Assembly: GCA_022495995.1 (NCBI GenBank)
Contig: JAFEMH010001357.1
Coordinates: forward strand, 313,001-377,000
Source: Adenophora triphylla var. japonica
Taxonomy: Eukaryota > Streptophyta > Magnoliopsida > Asterales > Campanulaceae
Direction: 5' to 3'
Length of the DNA: 64,000 nt
This document shows, in pieces, positions 23,867 through 31,532 of the stretch. A model generated the notes under the pieces. That model saw nothing but the letters and a program-made list of their open reading frames with translations, searched no databases and was not told where the DNA came from. Each line of letters opens with the position of its first letter. The stretch's first letter is position 1. A program made the position numbers and the translations under genes.

Positions 23867-24375
23867 TGATGTCGTCGGTGCAGCAATGACAGAACTGGGA
23901 GCGAAGCAGACCTTGACTGAAGATGGTGCTGGTCGTGCGACGGAAGATTACGCTGGGCACGACTCGTGACGGATTCCTGCACGAATGCTTTTTATCTCAC
24001 GCTTCGTGTCACGAATGATGAAGGAGGGCACGACTCGTGAAGTTGGTCACGAGTCGTGACAGACGAGGTTTACTAATTTCGGTTTGAATTACAATTCCTG
24101 TTTTGACGTTTATTTTTGGGTTTTTTAGTCTTTTCCTTTTCCAAGTTGACTAGGGTTGTTTGGGGAGTATTTAAACTTGTTTTAGTTTCTTAAAAACATT
24201 AGCCTCTTTATCAATTGAATTTCAGTTTGCATCTTGCAAAATTCTTGATCAATTTTATTGGCTTGCAGAAGGATTTCTTAGGAAGTTCTTGTTATCTAAG
24301 GAATTGCGATTCCTTGCAGAAGATTTTGATTTCGATCAGGCCTTGGTTACTATTCCGCTGCGTTACTTTACATCA
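23867..24375 (+). repeat. 3' LTR of the gypsy element
   Basis: 509 bp, the partner of 18884-19411, with the same TGATGT...ACATCA ends. The integrase frame runs into it. Confidence 0.95.
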
Positions 24376-24380
24376 CTAGT

Positions 24381-24647
24381 GCTGGAGCGAAAGAAAGAGG
24401 TGGCCAGAGTTCAGGAAGACGCGGGGAAAGAGAAAGAGAGAAAGGAGGGGGGACGATATAGGGGTGAGGACGACGTATGGGGGGGTGAAGGAATAAAGCT
24501 AAAATTCTGGGGAAAAAAAGAAAAGGATGAGGAGATGGGGAAGGGTAGTACGGGTGTGGGGAGATGGATGGGCAGTGTGTGAGGAAGGGGGAGGCTGGAG
24601 GGGAGGGTTCTTGTATTTTAGGTTGGGGGATTAATGGGTTTTTAGTA
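24381..24647. other. Purine-rich intergenic sequence
   Basis: A G/A-rich strand (GGGGAAAGAGAAAGAG and similar) with no recognisable gene. It lies between the gypsy target duplication and the next MITE. Confidence 0.6.
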
Positions 24648-25102
24648 GGGAATTTGCCCCATAAGTTCCTTGTGGAACAAATCATTTTTCACTAAGTTTC
24701 TCATTGTATTAAAATGCCCCATAAGTTCTCATGTTGTATTATGTATAATACAACATTTAGTTATGCAGTAGTTTAAAATCATAATACTGCATCCGCACCA
24801 CCGCCTCCGCCACAGCCCAGCTCCGCCGCCGCCGTCTGCTATTGCCGCATGCCAAAATCCGGTCAATTTTCACCGGAATCCGGAAATTTTGGCCGGAATT
24901 CGGTCGTCGATCGCCGGAGGTCGGAATCTGGTCGCCGGTCCATGGGCTTCGGACTCCGGTCACCGGCGGCCGCCAGAATGCAGTATTATGGCCTTAATTG
25001 ATGTTGTATTTTCGAAACATAATACAACATCATAATACAACACGGGGAAGGAACTTATCGGACATAGATTTAAAAAAAAAGAAACTTATGGGGCAATGAC
25101 CC
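24648..25102. mobile_element. Mutator-type MITE, 455 bp
   Basis: Inverted ends GGGAATTTGCCCCATAAGTT and AACTTATGGGGCAATGACCC are flanked by the 9-bp direct repeat TTTTTAGTA (24639-24647 and 25103-25111). A second inverted pair around ATAATACAACAT lies inside, around a GC-rich core (24790-24980) with many CCGG/CGCCGG motifs that may be captured sequence. Confidence 0.85.
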
Positions 25103-25111
25103 TTTTTAGTA

Positions 25112-25640
25112 TGGTATTTTAAAAAAAAAAAAATATTTTTTTATGAACAAAGAGTTATAAAACGATGCCATTTTAACTTTAAAAAGCAATTATTTACTTT
25201 TCCCGGCATAATAATCAATATTCCCCTTAAAAATTCATTTGCACGTCACATGACTTTGATTCCCTCAAAAAACTAACATTTCATTAATTTACATCAATTT
25301 ACAATAAAATGTAAAACTTATGAATAAGATTGATAAATTTATATTGTTGAGAACCAAATCGCAAAAGTGAAACAAACAAATATAGGTAACCAAATTACAT
25401 TTTGCCCATAAAAAATGAGTTCAAATTAGATGAGTATGTAACCAAATTATATTTTGTCCATATAAAAATGAGTTCAAATTAGATGACTTGATACCTTTTT
25501 TAGTGTTTGTGGGATGAGAGGCATTTTGTCATTTAATAATAATATACAATAATCATGTGTTTGAAGAATTTTGATTGGAAAAATTCATTTTTAACCACAA
25601 CGCCCAGTTCTTATTCCATCAAAATCCAGCCCAAATAAAA
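25112..25640. other. AT-rich intergenic sequence
   Basis: Includes a degenerate direct repeat (AACCAAATTACATTTTGCCC / AACCAAATTATATTTTGTCC) at 25388-25460. No gene is seen. Confidence 0.5.
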
Positions 25641-25876
25641 AAAGACTGACTCCTTTGTTATTCCAAATTAAAATCTCTTTAAACCCCATTATACCATGAA
25701 CGGCCAAAATGAAGTTAACACGTCGTTAACTTCCGTTATCTCCATTCCCATCTCGTTTCACACCCACCGACACTCTCAATCTTCTTTATTGGGAGAGAGC
25801 GTGTGTAGCGCTCGATTGTTTGTTTGACGATCAATCTGGCCGGGATCTGACGCCTTTTTCGCCGAAAAAATTAATC

Positions 25877-25986
25877 ATGTCTTCCGGCAGGTACATGTCC
25901 TACTCACCTTCTCCATCCGCCCCTCACTCTCCTCACATCGGTGCCGCCCTTCGCTCCGCCACCTCTGCACTCGTCGAGCAAGAGAA
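25877..25986 (+). pseudogene. Orphan first exon of a QKI/SPIN1-like KH-domain gene
   Basis: The ATG at 25877 opens MSSGRYMSYSPSPSAPHSPH ... ALVEQEK, close to the N-terminus of plant STAR/KH-domain RNA-binding proteins (At5g56140-type), which continue YL(S/T)ELLAERHKL. Here the frame meets TAA at 25988, or exits at a possible donor GTAATC at 25987. A 5' UTR-like, GC-richer region precedes it (25740-25876). None of the following exons (the Qua1 region, the KH domain) was found on this strand before 31.5 kb. It is either a fragment, or a gene whose second exon is missing or far away. Confidence 0.7.
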
Positions 25987-26432
25987 GTAATCCACTCCCT
26001 CTTTACCTAGATGTTTATGCCTTGCGAACTTACTTCATACATGGGTCTGATGTAATTGGCTTGGTGTTTTTAGTGGATCTTGCTTTTGTTTGTTGATTTA
26101 CCTGAGATTTAATTGTTTCACAATTGTATACGGCTGTTATTTCGATGCTTGAACTCCGTTTCTACTAGTCTGTGTTGTGAACTCCTTAATTCACTCAAAA
26201 GTTCAATGCTTTATGTGCGAACTCTTGATGATAAGATCTGGGTGTCAATTTTGCATTAGGGGAAATTTGTGGCGAGTTCATGTTTTGATTATTTTTTTCT
26301 CACATTTAAGAATTGATTTTTGTCTACATATATGCTGCAATGGATTGGTATCCATAAATTTAGTAAAGAAGGATATCATAGCTCGGAAATGTGAAGTTAA
26401 GTCCGATTTCATATACATAGCTATTATTAGCC

Positions 26433-26634
26433 CTTTAATTGGTCCTATACTAATTGGTATAGGACCTGCCAACATCATTTACATAGCTATTAGCTCTTTA
26501 ATTGGTCCTATAGCAATTGATATAGGACCTTCCAACATCATATACAAAGCAATAATGCCTTTGAAAGGTCCTATACCATTTGCTATAGGACCATTCAAAG
26601 GTCTTATAGCTATGTATATTATGTTTCCAGGTAA
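26433..26634. repeat. 63-bp dyad repeat, cluster 1 (orientation switch)
   Basis: Three units of the GGTCCTATA-8 nt-TATAGGACC repeat. The first two are in reverse orientation (followed by CCAACATCAT); the third is in forward orientation (followed by TTCAAAGGTCTTATAGC). The switch lies at the hairpin near 26553-26590. Confidence 0.85.
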
Positions 26635-26996
26635 ACAAACCAATCAGAACTTTTAATTTCAGAATTTTGGTTAATTGATTTTTTCTATACCAACAAGTAA
26701 AAGACCTCTTCTTTTTCGTCTACCACAAACAAAAAAGCCCACTATGAGGCCTTAAAAATACTTGTAATATATTTAACCACATTTAACAAATATACAAGTA
26801 AACTGTTCAACAACAACCAATTTTTATCATTCCATCCAAAAAGAAACTAAGATGTTTAATTTATGAATGATGAGGACAATGTGGACTTGCTAAAATGTCA
26901 TGTATCATTTCCCCCTATACGTCGAGACAGCATCGTCTTCATATGTCATGCTAATTACTCATTTATCAAACATATCCTCTGCTTCCATTAGGACGA

Positions 26997-27104
26997 TTAT
27001 TCCACAAACCAAACTATCATATCGCCGCGTTTAAAATCTATGAAATTTGCCACGTCCTTTTGAGTCTTCTCTAGTCGTTTGTACAGTGCCCTGACATGAT
27101 CAAA
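26997..27104 (-). CDS. Possible terminal exon of an unknown minus-strand gene
   Basis: On the minus strand an acceptor (TTTCTTTCAATTTCAG) precedes 36 codons, F-D-H-V-R-A-L-Y-K-R-L-E-K-T-Q-K-D-V..., ending in TAA at 26997-26999. The composition (charged, helix-like) looks coding. It could belong to the exon at 28291-28435, but that exon ends in phase 1 while this frame needs phase 0, so another exon must intervene or the two are unrelated. Family not recognised. Confidence 0.35.
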   Translation of the reverse strand, partial: FDHVRALYKRLEKTQKDVANFIDFKRGDMIVWFVE

Positions 27105-27188
27105 CTGAAATTGAAAGAAACGAATCAATTATTATATGTGAAATCAAACACCAGGTATCAGACTTCATACAATTAAAAAAAGAAATTT

Positions 27189-27297
27189 GAATGGTCCTAT
27201 AGCAGTTGGTATAGGACCTGGCACCATCATATACAAAGCTATAAAGCCTTTGAAAGGTCCTATAGCAGTTGGTATAGGACCTTGTAACATGATATAC
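27189..27297. repeat. 63-bp dyad repeat, cluster 2 (reverse orientation)
   Basis: Two units (GGTCCTATAGCAGTTGGTATAGGACC type), each followed on the plus strand by the reverse-orientation linker ...CATCATATACAAAGCTATAAAG. Confidence 0.85.
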
Positions 27298-27417
27298 ACA
27301 ACATATTACAGGTCATATATATACATGATTTTATATAATTTAGTGCAAACTAGTACATTCCCTTTATAAAATCATAGGCAAAACAAGTGGACATACAATG
27401 AAATGCATAATAAAGCA

Positions 27418-28120
27418 GGTCCTATATCACTTGTTATAGGACCATTAAAAGGTCTTAAAGCTTTGTATATGATATTGCCAAGTCCTATAGCACTTGTTAT
27501 AGGACCATTTAAAGTTCTTTTAGCTGTGTATTTGATGTTGCCAGGTCCTATACTAATTGCTATAGGACCATTCAAAGGTCTTATTGCTTTGTATATGATG
27601 TTGCCAGGTCCTATACCAGTTGCTATAGGACCATTCAAAGTTCTTATTGCTTTGTATATGATGTTGGCAGGTCCTATACCAATTGCTATAGGACCAATTA
27701 AAGGGCTTATAGTTTTGTATATGATGTTGGCAGGTCCTATACCCATTGCTATAGGAACAATTAAAGGGCTTATAGCTTTGTATATGATGTTGCCAGGTCC
27801 TATACCAATTGCTATAGGACCAATTAAAGGGCTTATAGCTTTGTATATGATGTTGTCAGGTCCTATACCAGTTGCTATAGGACCAACTAAGGGGCTTATA
27901 GCTTTGTATATGATGTTGTTAGGTCCTATTCCAATTGCTATAGGACCAATTAAGTGGCTTATAGCTTTATATATGATTTTGGCAGGTCCTATACCAATTG
28001 CTATGGGACAATTCAAAGGTCTTACCAGTTGCTATATGACCAATTAAAGGGCTTATAGCTTTGTATATGATATTGACAGGTCCTATACCAGTTGCTATAG
28101 GACCAATTAAAGGACAATTC
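27418..28120. repeat. 63-bp tandem repeat array, main cluster, hairpin in each unit
   Basis: Units start at 27418, 27481, 27544, 27607, 27670, 27733, 27796, 27859, 27922 and 27985, an exact 63-bp period. A rearranged segment of 94 bases and a last partial unit at 28079 follow. Each unit begins with a 26-base dyad, GGTCCTATA-8 nt-TATAGGACC, then TTAAAGGGCTTATAGC and TTGTATATGATGTTG. As 63 is a multiple of three and the unit lacks stops, the array is open for 214 codons on both strands (plus: 21-residue unit GPIPIAIGPIKGLIALYMML; minus: GPIAIGIGPANIIYKAISPLI). I take it as a minisatellite, not as a proven protein. Confidence 0.93.
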
Positions 28121-28290
28121 TTTCTTCCCCTTCTATTTATTTTATTGGACAATTAGAGAGATTTTAAGATCAAAACAGGTAATATTCTTAAAAATCAACT
28201 AAACCTAGTAAAGCATATGGATTTCTTGGGAGGATCATTTGATTAAATGGATTACAAAATTAAATACAAATAACAAAGATTGAAGACTAC

Positions 28291-28435
28291 CTGAATTTGA
28301 ATGCTGTGATTTTGAGGATTGAGGGTCATCCTCGAATATAGATAAGAACTGAAGCAGCGATTGATAAGTTTGGCTGCGAAGAGGTCTTCTTCGATACGGA
28401 GGAAAATTTAGGGTTTCGAAATTCGAATTCTCCAT
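28291..28435 (-). CDS. First coding exon of an unknown minus-strand gene
   Basis: From ATG 28435 the minus strand reads MENSNFETLNFPPYRRRPLR ... FLSIFEDDPQSSKSQHSNS (48 codons plus one base), then the donor CAG|GTAGTC at 28290. The upstream side (28436-28700) is GC-richer, like a 5' UTR or promoter. The intron would run into the 63-bp repeat array. No homologue recognised; it may be a real small gene or a fragment. Confidence 0.45.
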
Positions 28436-28739
28436 TTCCAGTTGGTCAATTCCAACTTGCTACGTCTGTCTCTAGATTTTTTTTACTCCAAAAGCTTGAA
28501 ATTTTCGAGTATGCTGCTTTCTATGAACCCTTGGTGAAAAGGAATGCACTCTGATTACGCCCTAATCCTCTGAATCAGTCGCTGCGGCCGAGATATGAAT
28601 ACGGCTCCCGGAGACAATTCGCCGGTCGACGGATGTGACAGAGACGCTTGGTGCCGTCGATGCAGAGAGGTTTTAGGTCAGGCGTTTCTTCTATGCTCAA
28701 AACTAACAGGGCTTATGGTCCGTTAAGGTTGGGGTTTAG

Positions 28740-29424
28740 TGAAATTTTCATCTCAAATGGGTTAAAATGACTTATTAATCTGGACTATGGGTTTAAGAGT
28801 CATTGACTCATTTTGATTTGGCCCACTACATTAGATCGTGATAAATGAAAGAGAATTGTTATTTACTTTCGCATAATTATTGAATACTACTGTAATGCAA
28901 TTGTTACATAAATGTCATCAATTGAAATCATTATATTACCCTTCAATGTAATATTGTACACCCGCAATTGAATTTCTTTAATATTACTTAACTATCTACT
29001 AAATACATCCGCAACATTAAATCTCTTATTTCATCTACCTATTAAAATTTTATTTTCTTCCATTAAATATTCACCTCCCATTAAACCCTACAAACATACC
29101 TTTGTTACATTTCCTCCTACCTCCATCAGTATGAAAAAAAAAGGTTCCTTCTCTACTCCATCAAGCTTACAAATTCTTGCAAAATTATCTTTTCAAGTTT
29201 ACTACATTGTGTTGAAATATCAAACATGGAGGAAAAACACCTGATATAGGTGTAAATATAAATATTTTGAACACTCTAAGCGTTTTTGCATTGTTTTTCT
29301 TTCGAGGTTTTTAACAGATACCCGTAACTACGATTCGATTGTTAGTAGCCAAACATTTTTGCATTGTTTGGTGATTTCGACCGAACATATTCACATTGTT
29401 CGGCCACGAACGATCGAACATTTA
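28740..29424. other. AT-rich intergenic sequence with short minisatellite
   Basis: 28870-28960 (GAATACTACTGTAATGCAATTG...) resembles 39560-39620, a dispersed repeat. From 29290 a loose repeat around CGAACATTTTGCATTGTTCG begins and resumes after the Cassandra element (30170-30310), so the element split it. Confidence 0.6.
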
Positions 29425-29709
29425 TGTGGCGCCCCCAAAAATGTGTGTGCCTGATATGTTTGATATGATTTGATTAGTGCTACTCATATCACCAAGATGC
29501 ATCTTCTTTTCGGAAGCTCATCCTATAAGGACTCCAAGGTTAAGCGTGCTTGGCCTGGGGAAATTCTAGGATGGGTGACCCACTGGGAAGTTTCTCATTG
29601 AGCACGTAAGCGAGGACAACACGTGCTGGAAAGACTTGTGGTGGTTTGTGGGGATAGTCCGTCAAATCTGATAGCGTTCCGACCCGGTCTTCGGGCTCGG
29701 GGCGTTACA
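29425..29709 (+). repeat. Cassandra 5' LTR
   Basis: 285 bp. The 5S-like part at about 29530-29605 keeps GGATGGGTGACC and CTGGGAAGTTTCTC, the usual 5S order. Confidence 0.95.
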
Positions 29710-29880
29710 AATGGTATCAGTAGCTGACCCGGCAAGTGTGGAGCAAAGTGCTGCGCGGAACAAAGTGCACACCGCGGAGTCGGTGGGAGTCACCTCGAAT
29801 CCGTCTGAGCCCCTCTTGGATCCACACTGCCCTGGTTTCAGTAGGCCTTGCACGACGGCAAGGATCCTAAGCTGGGAGAT

Positions 29881-30169
29881 TGTGGCGCCCCCAAAATGTG
29901 TGTGCCTGATATGTTTGATATGATTTGATTAGTGCTACTCATATCACCAAGATGCATCTTCTTTTCTAAGCTCATCCTATAAGGACTCCCGAGGTTAAGC
30001 GTGCTTGGCACTGGGGAAATTCTAGGATGGGAAGTAATCCCACCGGAAAGTTTCTCATTGAGCACGTAAGTGAGGACAACACGTGCTGGAAAGACTTGTG
30101 GTGGTTTGTGGGGATAGTCCGTCAAATCTGATAGCGTTCCGACCCGGTCTTCGGGCTCGGGGCGTTACA
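29881..30169 (+). repeat. Cassandra 3' LTR with altered 5S box
   Basis: 289 bp. Where the 5' LTR reads GGATGGGTGACCCACTGGG, this copy reads GGATGGGAAGTAATCCCACC, a local rewrite of the 5S-like region. The rest is nearly identical. Confidence 0.93.
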
Positions 30170-30378
30170 ATTTAAAAGTTGTTCAAACAATAGTGATCAA
30201 ACATTTTGAAATTATTCAATTAATGGTAGCCGAACATTTTGAAATTGTTCAACCAATTGTGGCAGAACAGTTTGAAATTGTAACTCACCATTATCCGAAC
30301 AATTCGCATGTAAGATAATTGATTTTTTTTTGAAATATTTACCTAGTTAAAATAAGAACCACCCTCTTCTTTCTTTCT

Positions 30379-30386
30379 CTCTGCGT

Positions 30387-30437
<51 letters not shown>
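30379..30437. repeat. (CT)n-(TA)n microsatellite
   Basis: A CT run of about 30 bases passes directly into a TA run of about 22 bases. Confidence 0.95.
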
Positions 30438-30682
30438 CGAGTGTTTTAAAAGACCGCTGGGGCGCACAAGGCTCCGCTGGCCAGCGCCAGCCTCTCCAAC
30501 GCCTGGGCACAGTTCTAAGCCCGCCTGCGCTCGACTAATCTTGACTAATCCCGACTAGTCCCCTCCACTCATTCTCTCTCCTACATTATTTTAATACTCA
30601 CAACACCATTATAATTTACTATTCCCTCCACTCATTCTCTCTCCTATTTTATTTTCACACTCACAACATTTTCAATATAATA
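30438..30682. other. GC-rich patch and MITE-derived pyrimidine repeats
   Basis: 30440-30540 is unusually GC-rich (GGCGCACAAGGCTCCGC...). 30548-30680 repeats CCTCCACTCATTCTCTCTCC twice, the interior of a Stowaway-like MITE without termini. Confidence 0.5.
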
Positions 30683-30741
30683 CTCCCTCCTTAAAATTCG
30701 TGCAAACAGTGTTTGTGAATTAATCTCCGGAACGGAGGGAG
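30683..30741. mobile_element. Minimal Stowaway-like MITE (59 bp)
   Basis: CTCCCTCC...GGAGGGAG termini between TA dinucleotides with almost no interior. Confidence 0.7.
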
Positions 30742-30957
30742 TATATATATATATATATGCGGGTATGTGTGTTTTCTTTTGTCGTTTTTTTTCTTTTCTT
30801 AAAACGTTGAATGTGTGGATCCGTAGGAGTGTGTATATGGGTCTTAATCTAGGTGGGTGTTTATTTAATGATTTAAAAAAGGGTAAAATAGAAATATTGA
30901 TAGTGTATTTGATGTTGATGGTTTAATTTTTTGTGTGAACTAAATATCGTGAGAATA

Positions 30958-31264
30958 TCTATAGTATAAATGGAAGGGGTCTTTGGAACAGTTCTTTGAA
31001 CAGTTCCAATGGCCGAAATTATCATTTTGCCCTCACTATTTTGTTCCTTTCCCATTTTGTCCTTAAAAAAAAAAATTTTAAAAAAAAAATTAAAAATCTA
31101 TTGTATAAATGGAAGGGGTCTTCCAATGGCCGAAATTACCATTTTGCCCTCACTATTTTGTCCCTTTCCCATTTTGCCCTTAAAAAAAAAATTCTTTTTT
31201 GAAGTTAAAAAAAAAATAATTAAAAAAAAATAATTACGTGGCCTTGGACACGGGCATGTGCTAG
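30958..31264. mobile_element. Small non-autonomous Helitron with two 5' ends
   Basis: It begins TCTATAGTATAAATGGAAGG after an A and ends in CACGGGCATGTGCTAG before a T, matching the Helitron rules (5' TC, 3' CTRR, insertion between A and T, no target duplication). A short stem (CGTG...CACG) precedes the 3' end. A second head, TCTATTGTATAAATGGAAGG, lies at 31097, and the following 100 bases repeat the first unit. It ends 268 bases before the RPN11 start codon. Confidence 0.7.
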
Positions 31265-31497
31265 TTTAGTAATATTGCGAGTGTGAATAACAATTTTCAA
31301 AATGATTTTTTTTTTTTTTTCAACCGGTCAAAATGTAAATATGTAGAAGTAGAGGGGGGGGAAGGGGCAGTCAGAAAATCTTGTCTTGTTCCAAAAGATA
31401 TTCAAATTATAAACAGTAGTCATCAATCTGAAAGAGGCTTAGCACATTTGATTTTAGCGAATCCTGTCTTGCTTTCAAAGAAATCCAACTCCGAATA

Positions 31498-31525
31498 GAA
31501 AGAGAGAGAGAGAGAGAGAGAGAGA
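31498..31525 (+). repeat. (GA)n tract in the RPN11 5' UTR
   Basis: An AGAG run ends a few bases before the RPN11 ATG; GA/CT tracts are common in plant 5' UTRs. Confidence 0.9.
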
Positions 31526-31532
31526 ATCGGCC

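Larger units (their letters stand above)
18884..24375 (+). mobile_element. Complete Ty3/gypsy LTR retrotransposon (5.49 kb)
   Basis: The two LTRs (18884-19411 and 23867-24375) begin TGATGTCG and end TTACATCA. The element is flanked by the 5-bp target duplication CTAGT (18879-18883 and 24376-24380). Order: LTR, primer binding site, gag, protease, reverse transcriptase, RNase H, integrase, polypurine tract, LTR, which is the Ty3/gypsy order. Two in-frame TAGs and one frameshift break gag-pol. The clade (CRM/Reina-type chromovirus or a relative) is undecided; I see no clear chromodomain. Confidence 0.97.
29425..30169 (+). mobile_element. Complete Cassandra TRIM (LTRs with 5S rRNA-derived sequence)
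   Basis: LTRs at 29425-29709 and 29881-30169 start TGTGGCGCCCCC and end GGGGCGTTACA. The element is flanked by the 5-bp duplication ATTTA (29420-29424 and 30170-30174). ATGGTATCAGTAGC after the first LTR is the primer binding site. The internal region is only 171 bp, with no coding capacity. The LTRs contain AGGTTAAGCGTGCTTGG and CTAGGATGGGTGACC, the internal promoter part of 5S rRNA that defines Cassandra. Confidence 0.95.

Noticed and set aside
17583..24380. A large CACTA element starting at 17583 and enclosing the gypsy element
   Set aside because: No matching CTTGTAGTG right end or 3-bp duplication was found downstream.
27403..28047. 214-codon repetitive protein on either strand
   Set aside because: A 63-bp stop-free unit opens both strands automatically; without codon bias or transcript evidence I annotate a repeat, not a CDS.
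27418..28120. CRISPR-like array
   Set aside because: The units abut without unique spacers, the context is a plant nuclear genome and no cas genes are present.
29530..29605. Genuine 5S rRNA gene
   Set aside because: Only the middle of 5S is present, and it lies within paired LTRs with a target duplication, so it is Cassandra LTR sequence.
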